A stretch of 14,288 bases of DNA from the NCBI GenBank assembly GCA_030692905.1, contig JAUYBT010000127.1:1-14288 (forward strand), in the 5' to 3' direction. Below are positions 6,201 through 12,896 of this stretch, piece after piece. The stretch's first letter is position 1; each line of letters starts with the position of its first letter. The stretch comes from Bacteroidales bacterium (GTDB taxonomy: Bacteria > Bacteroidota > Bacteroidia > Bacteroidales > VadinHA17). The notes below the pieces were generated by a model. The model searched no databases and had not been told where the DNA came from. It saw only the letters and a program-made list of their open reading frames with translations. The position numbers and the translations under genes are program-made.

Positions 6201-6697
6201 CGCGTTATGGGAAGCTGATGAAAGAGATCAGTAATGCCATCTCTGCACTTACACCTCAGGAGATTGTTTCTTTTGAGAACACCGGAAATCATCCTGTTTC
6301 AATCAATGGTCAGCAGATCGTTCTTACAACCGGGGATGTTGAGATAATATCCGAAGATATTCCCGGCTGGCAGGTTGCCAACGATGGCAAACTCACTGTC
6401 GCTCTTGATATTACTGTATCCGACGATCTGAGGTATGAAGGCATCGCCCGCGAGTTTGTCAACAGGATACAGAACATCCGTAAGGAGACCGGCTTCGATG
6501 TCACCGACAAGATTACAGTGCTTATCGAGGACCATGATTTTGTCCGTGAAGCAGTAACCAGACATGCTGCATATATCGGTTCACAGACACTTGCCACAAC
6601 AGTGAATCTCGAGAATAGCTTCACAGGGAATAATGTTCGTGAGGTGGATATTGATGAGGTGGTGGTGAAAATTTCTATTTCCAGAAATTTAAAGTAA
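3257..6697 (+). CDS. ileS: Isoleucyl-tRNA synthetase (long, eukaryotic-like type)
   Basis: A class I aminoacyl-tRNA synthetase that charges tRNA-Ile with isoleucine and edits mischarged valine. At 1146 residues it is much longer than the usual bacterial form (about 930), fitting the eukaryotic-like IleS2 group, whose members are often less sensitive to mupirocin. Seen in order: the nucleotide-binding HIGH-region PPSANGIPGIHH (residues 49-60, with HIGH read as GIHH), GWDTHGLPVE at 86-95, the CP1 editing domain around WTTTPWT (239-245), DVWFDSG at 615-621, KMSKR at 690-694, then a helical anticodon-binding domain with SNWYVRLNRKRYW, and a C-terminal extension. The gene appears to be transcribed alone from the TATCTTTG box at 3204. 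30-base repeats lie on both sides, direct on the left and inverted on the right. Confidence 0.97.
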   Translation: MGKRFPEYKGLDLSQINKDILKVWDENDTFHKSIREVNGKGEFVFYEGPPSANGIPGIHHVMARTIKDAICRFKTQCGYEVKRKAGWDTHGLPVELGVEKSLGITKEDIGTKISIEDYNKVCRTDVMKYTDLWEDLTRKMGYWVNMDHPYVTYDNRYIETLWWLLKQLHTNGYLYQGYTIQPYSPAAGTGLSSHELNLPGCYHDIKDTTCIALFKLIRDKKSEFLYNNTETSDVHMMAWTTTPWTLASNTALAVGKEITYIKLRSFNPYSGDPVTVIIARDLLNALFPESNAGLDFSEYKPGDKKIPFKVLGEFTGGELQGINYEQLIDWVKPAEGAFRVLTGDFVTTEDGTGIVHIAPTFGADDYRIATENGVPPLIVKRKDGSFGPMVDKRGYLVPIADLDESFVKQSVNINTYTGFEARPVKNEYDDNLSPDTETLDVDIAVMLKLLGKVFRIEKQVHSYPHCWRTDKPVLYYPLDAWFIRTTAFRDRMIELNNTINWKPQSTGTGRFGKWLENLVDWNLSRSRFWGTPLPIWATEDRKEEKCIGSAAELKAEIEKSIKAGFMKNNPLGKFSEGDNSQENYETFDLHRPFVDDIFLVSDTGRKMFREPDLIDVWFDSGAMPYAQAHYPFENKDNFHEMFPADYIAEGVDQTRGWFFTLHAIATMISDSVAFKNIISNGLVLDKNGNKMSKRLGNAVDPFSAIEDYGSDPLRWYMITNAQPWDNLKFDISGVDEVKRKFFGTLYNTYSFFALYANVDNFRYAEKEIPVNERPEIDRWIISLLNSLVKEVGRCYDDYDLTRAGRAIQEFVTENLSNWYVRLNRKRYWGGEYDKDKLAAYQTLFVCLETISRLAASIAPFYMDRLFIDLNDATGRHKENSVHLVLFPLYDESLIDKALEERMDIAQKVSSMILGLRRKVSIKVRQPLARIMVPVPDKYFREKFEAVKDLVLAEVNVKEVEYIDDTASILVKKIKPNFKTLGPRYGKLMKEISNAISALTPQEIVSFENTGNHPVSINGQQIVLTTGDVEIISEDIPGWQVANDGKLTVALDITVSDDLRYEGIAREFVNRIQNIRKETGFDVTDKITVLIEDHDFVREAVTRHAAYIGSQTLATTVNLENSFTGNNVREVDIDEVVVKISISRNLK

Positions 6698-6742
6698 AAG
6701 GCAAAAGTTAAAAGTATGGCAGAGAAAGTTACTCAGGAAAAA

Positions 6743-6772
6743 TCCCCTCCCGGGAGGGGTTAGGGGTGGGTT
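6743..6772 (-). repeat. 30-base palindrome-bearing dispersed repeat, inverted copy
   Basis: The reverse complement reads AACCCACCCCTA followed by the perfect 16-base palindrome CCCCTCCCGGGAGGGG, matching copies at 3034-3063 and 3076-3105. It lies 45 bases after the ileS stop and 7 bases before the uxs -7 box, so it occupies the place where a -33 element would be. It could act as a terminator-like stem for ileS, but no U-run follows. Confidence 0.8.
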
Positions 6773-6779
6773 TAATGAC

Positions 6780-6787
6780 TATCTTTG
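6780..6787 (+). promoter_or_regulatory. -7 promoter box for uxs
   Basis: TATCTTTG matches TAnnTTTG and is followed after 25 bases by the ATG at 6813. The -33 position falls inside the inverted 30-base repeat and does not contain TTTG. Confidence 0.4.
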
Positions 6788-6812
6788 TTATTGCAACTAC
6801 TTTAAAATTACC

Positions 6813-7754
6813 ATGAAACGAATATTAGTCACCGGCGGTGCCGGATTTATCGGATCACACTTATGTGAACGGTTACTTAATATGGGGCATGAGGTGATCT
6901 GTCTCGACAATTATTTCACAGGGTCAAAGATGAATATTGTCCATCTGCTCAATAACCCGTATTTTGAGCTGATCCGGCACGATGTTACGATGCCGCTCTT
7001 TGTTGAGACGGATGAAATCTATAACCTCGCTTGTCCGGCCTCGCCGGTACATTACCGGTACAATGGCATCAAAACGATCAAGACATCGGTGATGGGCGCC
7101 ATTAATACACTTGGCCTCGCAAAAAGAACAAAATCGAAGATCCTTCAGGCCTCAACAAGCGAGATATATGGCGATCCCGAAGTACATCCGCAGCACGAAG
7201 GTTACTGGGGAAATGTCAACACACTCGGAGCCCGGGCTTGTTATGATGAGGGAAAAAGATGCGCTGAAACCCTGTTCATGAACTACCACGAACAGAATAA
7301 GGTGCGTATTAAAATTGCAAGGATATTTAATACATACGGACCAAAGATGAATTCCAACGATGGCAGGGTTGTTTCCAACTTTATCGTCCAGGCTCTGAAG
7401 GGGGAAGATATAACCATCTACGGCGACGGTTCCCATACCCGTAGTTTTCAGTATATTGACGACCTCATCGATGGCCTCATAAGATTGATGGATACCCCCG
7501 ACAGCTTTATAGGACCGGTGAATCTCGGAAATCCCGTTGAGGTAACAATAAGTACTCTTGCCGGAATGATAATAAAAATGACCGGATCAAAATCAAAGAT
7601 TGTTTATCTTCCTCTTCCGCAGGATGACCCGAAGCAACGCAAGCCCGATATATCTTTTGCAATAAGAGAGTTAGGCTGGTCACCAAAGGTTGATATGGAG
7701 ACAGGACTGGAAAAGACTGTGGAGTATTTCAGGAAGATGCTTAAAATTCATTAA
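6813..7754 (+). CDS. uxs: UDP-glucuronate decarboxylase (UDP-xylose synthase, SDR family)
   Basis: The enzyme oxidises UDP-glucuronate at C4 with bound NAD, decarboxylates it and reduces the intermediate to UDP-xylose, a donor for surface polysaccharides. The 313 residues form an extended short-chain dehydrogenase. They show the NAD-binding TGGAGFIG at 7-14, ACPASPVHY at 73-81, the active-site TSEIYGDP region around 115-122 and the catalytic YxxxK as YDEGK at 144-148. NTYGPKMNSNDGRVVSNF and the nucleotide-sugar contact GSHTRSFQY also match the decarboxylase subgroup closely. ATG 6813 puts the Rossmann strand immediately at the start. It appears to be a single-gene unit: a repeat and promoter lie on its left and a repeat-rich gap follows. 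It could be confused with other nucleotide-sugar epimerases, but ACPASPVHY and the TSEIYGDPEVHPQ stretch favour UXS. Confidence 0.92.
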   Translation: MKRILVTGGAGFIGSHLCERLLNMGHEVICLDNYFTGSKMNIVHLLNNPYFELIRHDVTMPLFVETDEIYNLACPASPVHYRYNGIKTIKTSVMGAINTLGLAKRTKSKILQASTSEIYGDPEVHPQHEGYWGNVNTLGARACYDEGKRCAETLFMNYHEQNKVRIKIARIFNTYGPKMNSNDGRVVSNFIVQALKGEDITIYGDGSHTRSFQYIDDLIDGLIRLMDTPDSFIGPVNLGNPVEVTISTLAGMIIKMTGSKSKIVYLPLPQDDPKQRKPDISFAIRELGWSPKVDMETGLEKTVEYFRKMLKIH

Positions 7755-7799
7755 CCGCAATTGATTTTTTAGTTTTTATGGGGCGCTGCCCCAAACCCT

Positions 7800-7833
7800 G
7801 GTTACTTTTTTATCTTGATATAAAAAAGTAACC
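7800..7833 (+). repeat. Perfect 14-pair inverted repeat
   Basis: GGTTACTTTTTTAT pairs perfectly with ATAAAAAAGTAACC across a 6-base loop (7814-7819). It starts 46 bases after the uxs stop. It could terminate or stabilise the uxs transcript, but no G/C-rich stem base followed by a U-tract is present on the plus strand, so it is not called a terminator. Confidence 0.7.
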
Positions 7834-7895
7834 AAAAAAGATCAAGGCTGCAGATAATTTTGGGGCTCCTGTTTTTCAGATGGTGCGAACTTTAG

Positions 7896-7943
7896 CCTGG
7901 CCGGTAGCGCCAACATGGCAAGTGTAGCAGGCGCACGGCCAGG
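7896..7943 (+). repeat. Nested G/C-rich inverted repeat
   Basis: CCTGGCCG (7896-7903) pairs with CGGCCAGG (7936-7943). Inside it, GCGCC (7907-7911) pairs with GGCGC (7930-7934), giving one long imperfect stem with an 18-base loop. Confidence 0.65.
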
Positions 7944-8068
7944 TTGAAGTTGTCATTTGGCTTCGCCGAGCTCGCCGATGGCTCGGTTCCGGCGCCCTTT
8001 TTTGGTTCGTTTTTTGGGCGAACAAAAAATGAACAAAGAAGAATAATAAAATGATAGTATTTTCGTAA

Positions 8069-8076
8069 TATCTTTG
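8069..8076 (+). promoter_or_regulatory. -7 promoter box for dnaG, close to the start codon
   Basis: TATCTTTG matches TAnnTTTG and ends only 4 bases before the ATG at 8081, so the predicted transcript start is at or beside the start codon. No -33 TTTG is found at the usual spacing, where the sequence is A/T-rich at the edge of the repeat. Confidence 0.45.
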
Positions 8077-8080
8077 AACA

Positions 8081-10027
8081 ATGATCGACAGATCCACCAT
8101 AGAACGTATCCTCGATGCTGCTCAGATAGTTGATGTAGTGCAGGAGTTCGTTCCTCTGAAGAAGAGGGGCGCTAACTTCCTGGGGTTGTGCCCTTTTCAT
8201 AATGAAAAAACACCATCATTTACTGTATCGCCATCGAAGGAGATATTCAAATGCTTTGGTTGCGGGAAGGTTGGAAACTCGGTCAATTTTGTCATGGAGC
8301 ATGAGCACCTCACCTACCCTGAGGCTCTTAAATACCTGGCAAAGAAATATCACATTGAGGTTGTTGAAAAAGAGCTCACCCGGGAGGAGATTGATAAACA
8401 GAATGAAAGAGAGAGCCTGCTTGTTGTCACAGCCTATGCGGCCCGGCAGTTCACCGGGAATCTTTTTCAAACCGACGAGGGAATATCTGTCGGCCTTACT
8501 TATTTCAAAGAGAGGGGTTTCCGGCAGGACACACTGAAAAAATTTGAGGTGGGTTACAGTTTTGAAAAGCGTGATGACTTTTCGAAAAAGGCCCTGGAAG
8601 ACGGATACAAACAGGATTTTCTTGTCAAGACAGGTCTGTCAATTCAACATGAGGATCGCATCTTCGACAGATTCAGCAGCAGGGTGATGTTCCCTATTCA
8701 CTCACTATCGGGACAGGTACTCGGCTTCGGGGGCAGGATCCTGAAAACGGATCCTAACAGCGCAAAATACCTCAACTCTCCGGAATCGGAGATATACCAT
8801 AAGAGCAGGATCCTTTACGGAATTTACCAGGCACGGAAATCAATATCGCAGGAAGACAGGTGTTATCTCGTTGAGGGCTACACCGATGTGATGTCGCTCC
8901 ACGAAGCCGGCATCGAAAATGTGGTCGCATCATCCGGTACCTCTCTTACCCAGGAGCAGGTTCGACTGATAAAAAGATTCACCCATAACATTACAATCCT
9001 TTACGACGGCGATGCTGCAGGAATAAAAGCATCTATACGCGGTATCGACCTGGTGCTTGAAGAAGGGATGAATGTTAAGATTGTGCTGCTGCCCGATAGC
9101 GAGGACCCCGACTCCTATTCGAAGAAAGTCAGTAATGAGGAGTTCCTGAAATTCCTGAAAGAGAAAGAAACGGATTTTATACGATTCAAGACACAGCTCC
9201 TTCTTTCGGAGGCTAACAATGACCCTGTAAAAAAAGCCGATCTTATCCGCGATGTTGTAAAGTCGATTGCTGTCATCCCTGAAGCAATAACCAGAACAGT
9301 ATATATAAAGGAGTGCAGCACTGTGCTTGAGGTAAGCGAGCCAATCCTTTATCATGAGGTTAATAAGCTGCGGCAACAAAAGAGTTTCCAGGACAGGAAT
9401 AAATATCCCGGTCCGGAAGATCTTCCGGTTCCTCCGCCGGTAATTGTTAAGCCGGTACAGCGCGAGACTGTTAGCTACTTTTCTGAAAAGGAGATAATAC
9501 GGTTGCTGCTGAAATTTGGTGGGGAGGAATTTGAACGGACTATTAATAAGGAAGACGGCAAGGAAGAGTTACTGACTGTATCTGATTATATTGTCAGGGA
9601 AATTATATCGGACGATCTCCTGTTTGATGACAGGGTGTGTGCGAAGATCTTTGCCGATTTCCGGTTTCATGCTGAACAGGGACTTATTACGGGAGATAAA
9701 CAATTTGTCAAGCATGAAGATCCTGAGATATCAAGCCTGTCGGCCGACCTGCTTGCCGACTCGCACGAACTGAGCAGGATATGGAAAGATAAACAGGCCT
9801 ATGTCGAGACCGAGGAGATGAAACTTAAGGAGATCGTTGGTGATGCTGTTCTTAAGTTCAAAAGCGATAAGATCATGATAAAAAGAAAAGAGATCATGGT
9901 TCTTCTTGAGGAGGCAGTAAAGGTCAATGATACCGAAAAGGTGGTGTTGCTACAGAAGAGGTATGCCAACCTGAGTGTTGCCCTGGGGTTAATATCAAGG
10001 AAGCTGGGGAATAGGATACTATTATAA
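8081..10027 (+). CDS. dnaG: DNA primase DnaG
   Basis: DnaG makes the short RNA primers for lagging-strand replication and works with the replicative helicase DnaB. The 648 residues match the usual length. Seen in order: the zinc-binding domain with Cys37-His40 in CPFHNEKTPSF and Cys58-Cys61 in CFGCG; the catalytic core with RVMFPIHSLSGQVLGFGGR; and the TOPRIM domain with the acidic EGYTD at 265-269 and DGD at 309-311 in LYDGDAAG. A C-terminal helical region, after a Pro-rich linker near PVPPPVIVKP, should bind DnaB. The start at 8081 (MIDRSTIERIL) is where the family begins. The usual rpsU-dnaG-rpoD operon is absent: a repeat region precedes the gene and an OB-fold gene follows. Confidence 0.97.
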   Translation: MIDRSTIERILDAAQIVDVVQEFVPLKKRGANFLGLCPFHNEKTPSFTVSPSKEIFKCFGCGKVGNSVNFVMEHEHLTYPEALKYLAKKYHIEVVEKELTREEIDKQNERESLLVVTAYAARQFTGNLFQTDEGISVGLTYFKERGFRQDTLKKFEVGYSFEKRDDFSKKALEDGYKQDFLVKTGLSIQHEDRIFDRFSSRVMFPIHSLSGQVLGFGGRILKTDPNSAKYLNSPESEIYHKSRILYGIYQARKSISQEDRCYLVEGYTDVMSLHEAGIENVVASSGTSLTQEQVRLIKRFTHNITILYDGDAAGIKASIRGIDLVLEEGMNVKIVLLPDSEDPDSYSKKVSNEEFLKFLKEKETDFIRFKTQLLLSEANNDPVKKADLIRDVVKSIAVIPEAITRTVYIKECSTVLEVSEPILYHEVNKLRQQKSFQDRNKYPGPEDLPVPPPVIVKPVQRETVSYFSEKEIIRLLLKFGGEEFERTINKEDGKEELLTVSDYIVREIISDDLLFDDRVCAKIFADFRFHAEQGLITGDKQFVKHEDPEISSLSADLLADSHELSRIWKDKQAYVETEEMKLKEIVGDAVLKFKSDKIMIKRKEIMVLLEEAVKVNDTEKVVLLQKRYANLSVALGLISRKLGNRILL

Positions 10028-10067
10028 GATCAACTGTCCCGGCCCCTCGAAAGCAAGTAATATTATA

Positions 10068-10099
10068 TTTGCCACAAAGACATTTTTTTATTACCTTAG
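10068..10099 (+). promoter_or_regulatory. Promoter for the OB-fold membrane protein, close to the start codon
   Basis: TTTG at 10068-10071 is followed after 20 bases by TACCTTAG at 10092-10099, one base from TAnnTTTG. The box ends 4 bases before the ATG at 10104, again suggesting a leaderless or nearly leaderless mRNA. Confidence 0.5.
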
Positions 10100-10103
10100 A
10101 GAT

Positions 10104-10535
10104 ATGAAAATATACGTTAAAATCGCATTATTCGTTGTTTCCTTTATTGCCTTATCAGCGATTCTGGCAGCTCTGTATATGTATAATCTGAAGCATACAG
10201 ATATGGCGAAAGCTAAACCTGATTTCGTTATTACATCTTCAGTACTTCAGAAGGCATTTGAAGATGATGAGACAGCAGCATCAACCAGGTATATAAATAA
10301 GATACTTGAAGTAATAGGCACAATTGCTTCAGTAAAACCAGCCGGGAACAATGTTCTAAGCATTTCTCTTGTAACCGGGAGTGACTTCTCTTCTGTCATA
10401 TGTACTTTCCCAGCTATTGCCGACCCTTCAAAGTTCAGTCCCGGCGATGAAATTACTCTCCGCGGAGAATGTTCCGGTTTTCTTATGGATGTACTTCTGA
10501 ATAATTGCGCTGTAATCGAAGATAAAAAGAAATAA
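10104..10535 (+). CDS. Small membrane-anchored OB-fold protein (tRNA_anti-like)
   Basis: A 143-residue protein with one N-terminal hydrophobic segment (about residues 5-27, no lipobox Cys), which is either an uncleaved anchor or a signal peptide. The rest should lie on the outer side of the membrane. The soluble part resembles the tRNA_anti-like OB-fold family: an AFEDDETAASTRYINKILEVIGTI stretch, a CTFP strand, then SPGDEITLRGECSGFLMDVLLNNC. Despite the family name, no tRNA-binding role is shown. The two cysteines in the ECSG and NNC segments, plus that in ICTFP, may matter for folding. It has its own promoter 76 bases after dnaG and is followed 36 bases later by a secreted protease, with a hairpin between. 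Function unknown; family assignment moderate. Confidence 0.7.
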   Translation: MKIYVKIALFVVSFIALSAILAALYMYNLKHTDMAKAKPDFVITSSVLQKAFEDDETAASTRYINKILEVIGTIASVKPAGNNVLSISLVTGSDFSSVICTFPAIADPSKFSPGDEITLRGECSGFLMDVLLNNCAVIEDKKK

Positions 10536-10558
10536 ATTCTTTAATTCGTTAAAGAATT
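10535..10558 (+). terminator. Perfect 10-pair hairpin with TTCG loop after the OB-fold gene
   Basis: AATTCTTTAA pairs perfectly with TTAAAGAATT around a TTCG tetraloop, starting on the last base of the stop codon. The stem is A/T-rich and followed by AAAGAATTTAAA rather than a U-run, so it may be a weak terminator, a transcript-processing stem or an element upstream of the protease gene. TAAAGAAT also repeats directly at 10550-10557 and 10558-10565. Confidence 0.4.
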
Positions 10559-10571
10559 AAAGAATTTAAAA

Positions 10572-12617
10572 ATGAAAAAGTTTCTTACAGTTTGTTTTCT
10601 GGTATCATTTACAATAATTTCCTGGTCACAGAAGAACCAAAAAAACAGTATCTCAGCGGGAAAAACAGGAAAGGAACAAATTCTGCCCCCCAAACCGATT
10701 GATCCTCAAATAATTCAGGACCAGGACGATATGACCTGGAAAGATTATCATCCTATCCCCGGGAAAAACTGGGCCGACCCGTCGTTTGTTCCGGAACGTA
10801 AATTCAAAATGGCTTTAGTTGCAGTCGATTTTCCCGATCAGCCTTTCGTGATAACTCTACTCCAAAAATCGGATCTTTTCGGAAATCCTCAATTAGATCC
10901 TGTTAAGAGAGAAGATGTTCCAAAATTTTATTCTGAATTCTGGCTCCGTCCTTCGTCAGTCAACCATGGCCAAACAATCAATGGCTATTGGATGGAACAG
11001 TCGCGCGGCAAGTTTGGCATTACAGTGCTCGATGCTTATGGCCCTTACCGGATGCCAAAAAACCATTGGGAATATGGTCTGAATGAATACAATCAGAATA
11101 ATTCAACACCTGATGGATCCAGGGCCGGTACCAGGATGGAACCGGATGTTGATGCTCTCTGGAAAGAGGCAGAAGGAGATATTAAAAATCAGTACGACGC
11201 CATCCTGCGAATATATGCAGGTTATGACGAGACGGGGGTCTGGCAGGAATTTGGGGAGATGAAATTCTTGTCAAAAGATGATATCACGGCAGAATGGGGC
11301 AACCCCGATACCTCAAAACCCCGATGGGTGCTGACCCGCTACGTTCCATGGACATCATGGAAAGCAGGACAGATGCAATGGGGACTATCATCTATCAGAC
11401 AAGGAGAAAACTCCGGAACAATAACTCATGAACTTGGCCATTTTGCATTCGATATCGGAGACAATAATAACAACCCATATATCCAACCTTACAGAAGAGT
11501 AGGTTCTGGCCCATGGGATATGATGGACCGGGGTTCATTTAATGGCCCCGGCGGACCTCACATGCGATGGGTTGTCCCGGCAACAATGGGTGCTTCCATG
11601 CCGGCCGGATTGATGCTCAGAAACAGAATGGTAAATGGTTTCATCCCTGATAACCAGGTATTAACCATCAGCCGTGACGGATTGGCAAAATCGGGGCCGG
11701 TAGTTGCAACTATTACTGCCAGGGCTGTTGAACCGTTACCAGGCACATTTGCCGGTATAATTATCAGGCTCGACGGTGCAGAGCCACACGACCGGACTCC
11801 TATAGATGATCCATCAGTAAATCCGCTTTCTCCGGGCATTCCCAATTTTGATTTCTATTCACTTGAAACAGTACAGAGAATTGGATATGATTCATTCTGC
11901 CCCGACAATGGAGTACTTCTGGCAAAGAATAAGGATAAGGAAAGCCGCAATGGAGGAGCCAACGGATTCAACTGTTTTAACTGGGTTATAGATGCACATC
12001 CTGAAGATATAAACAAAGTTGACTATAAAAAGCCCGATGGTAGTGCGATAATGCGGACAATAGCTGATTACCGCCAGTTGAATGATGCACTGTTTCATGT
12101 GGGGAATAATTCAGGCAGTCTGTTTGAATGGGAAGATGTTCCCAATAGATTACATTTTTATATTATTAACTTTCAAAAGAATGCGGATGGAATACTATCC
12201 TATAAAATCGGAATAAGGTCACTTGATGGATCGGGTCCTCAAAAGCGTGGAGTGGATATTGTTCCTCCTTCATCATTCAGAATGAAGAATCAGGCAGAGT
12301 ATTGTACCTACACAATTACGAACACAGGGGAAATGGCAGAAACAGATCCGGCTCTGCATAATAAGGATATATCAGCCAGCCTCAATTATGATATCTTCCG
12401 TTTGACAATAAATGTTGAAGGAGAAGGCTGGAAAGCTCAACTATTGAATAGCCTGACATCAATGAAGCCCGGCGATTCTGAAAAAATACCTGTGTATATT
12501 TCACACGAAAAAGTGCATTCAAACTCTGCTAAAGTGAAACTAACAGCCCGGTCAGAAAATGATCCTTCAAAAATAGTCTCCTCTTTCTTTATTATTAAGG
12601 CGGGAAGAAAAGATTGA
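10572..12617 (+). CDS. Secreted M6-like zinc metalloprotease
   Basis: A 681-residue exported protein. It has a typical signal peptide (Lys-Lys, then a hydrophobic stretch, with cleavage probably near residue 19-20 in ISWSQ). The metalloprotease core has the zinc site HELGH at 286-290, extended as HELGHFAFDIGD, and a Met-turn-like GPWDMMDRGSFNGPGGPH with Met at 317-318. This is the layout of the M6 (immune inhibitor A-type) peptidases. The C-terminal 130 or so residues, with YTITNTGEMAETD and SLTSMKPGDSEKIPVYIS, look like a beta-sandwich (NEW3/CARDB-like) domain. No type IX secretion C-terminal signal or lipobox is recognised, so the protein is probably periplasmic or released. Substrate unknown. 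No strong promoter is seen between it and the OB-fold gene, so the two may be cotranscribed. Protease family confidence is moderate to good. Confidence 0.78.
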   Translation: MKKFLTVCFLVSFTIISWSQKNQKNSISAGKTGKEQILPPKPIDPQIIQDQDDMTWKDYHPIPGKNWADPSFVPERKFKMALVAVDFPDQPFVITLLQKSDLFGNPQLDPVKREDVPKFYSEFWLRPSSVNHGQTINGYWMEQSRGKFGITVLDAYGPYRMPKNHWEYGLNEYNQNNSTPDGSRAGTRMEPDVDALWKEAEGDIKNQYDAILRIYAGYDETGVWQEFGEMKFLSKDDITAEWGNPDTSKPRWVLTRYVPWTSWKAGQMQWGLSSIRQGENSGTITHELGHFAFDIGDNNNNPYIQPYRRVGSGPWDMMDRGSFNGPGGPHMRWVVPATMGASMPAGLMLRNRMVNGFIPDNQVLTISRDGLAKSGPVVATITARAVEPLPGTFAGIIIRLDGAEPHDRTPIDDPSVNPLSPGIPNFDFYSLETVQRIGYDSFCPDNGVLLAKNKDKESRNGGANGFNCFNWVIDAHPEDINKVDYKKPDGSAIMRTIADYRQLNDALFHVGNNSGSLFEWEDVPNRLHFYIINFQKNADGILSYKIGIRSLDGSGPQKRGVDIVPPSSFRMKNQAEYCTYTITNTGEMAETDPALHNKDISASLNYDIFRLTINVEGEGWKAQLLNSLTSMKPGDSEKIPVYISHEKVHSNSAKVKLTARSENDPSKIVSSFFIIKAGRKD

Positions 12618-12625
12618 TAGTTTTG
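12618..12625 (+). promoter_or_regulatory. Possible -7 box before the DUF2007-like gene
   Basis: TAGTTTTG fits TAnnTTTG and begins directly after the protease stop codon; the ATG follows 20 bases later. No TTTG lies at -33, and the gene could equally be read from the protease transcript. Confidence 0.25.
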
Positions 12626-12645
12626 AAACCAAAAAAGGAACAACG

Positions 12646-12870
12646 ATGGAAAAGACAGTTAAAATATTGGTTTTTAATAACGAGATAGAGGCAAAACTTC
12701 TCGATGAGATTTTAAACGAAAAAGAAATTCCCCACCTGATAAGGTCATATCACGATTCTGCTCTTGATGGTCTATGGCAGACCCGGTCGGTATGGGGCCA
12801 TCTTGAAGCTGCCGAAGAACAGAAGGAGGAGATTCTCAGTATTTTTAATGAGATGTCAAAAGAATTATAG
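12646..12870 (+). CDS. Small DUF2007-like protein
   Basis: A 74-residue soluble protein without signal peptide or membrane segment. The pattern VKILVFNNEIEAKLLDEIL, followed by KEIPHLIRSYHDS and a terminal strand-helix (GHLEAAEEQKEEILSIFNEM), resembles the DUF2007 fold, a short ferredoxin-like domain described as a putative signal-transducing protein. In that family the first strand and helix carry the pattern 'nn.iEA.ll...L...gI'. AAAGGA, a possible ribosome-binding site, lies about 8 bases before the ATG. It is 28 bases downstream of the protease stop on the same strand and convergent with corA. Function is unknown; the family call is by pattern only. Confidence 0.65.
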   Translation: MEKTVKILVFNNEIEAKLLDEILNEKEIPHLIRSYHDSALDGLWQTRSVWGHLEAAEEQKEEILSIFNEMSKEL

Positions 12871-12896
12871 CCATCCTTTTAAATCAAATATTACCG

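Larger units (their letters stand above)
7780..8045. repeat. Hairpin-rich composite repeat region between uxs and dnaG
   Basis: This gap contains several inverted repeats: GGGGC/GCCCC at 7780-7792, a 14-pair stem at 7800-7833, a nested stem at 7896-7943, CCGAGC/GCTCGG at 7966-7986 and GTTCG/CGAAC at 8005-8023. Open frames crossing it on the minus strand look like translated repeat, not protein. The base composition (alternating G/C-rich stems and A/T runs) differs from the flanking genes. The layout resembles a dispersed intergenic repeat; copies elsewhere in the genome cannot be seen from here. Confidence 0.6.

Noticed and set aside
7800..7833. Intrinsic terminator for uxs
   Set aside because: The stem is perfect but A/T-rich, with no following U-tract on the plus strand; it seems to be part of the repeat region.
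7876..8200. Minus-strand open frames in the uxs-dnaG gap
   Set aside because: They read through the hairpin-rich repeat and into the start of dnaG on the opposite strand; composition is Arg/His-rich and shows no domain.
8930..9379. Minus-strand open frame inside dnaG
   Set aside because: It lies antisense to the TOPRIM region of a clearly genuine gene.
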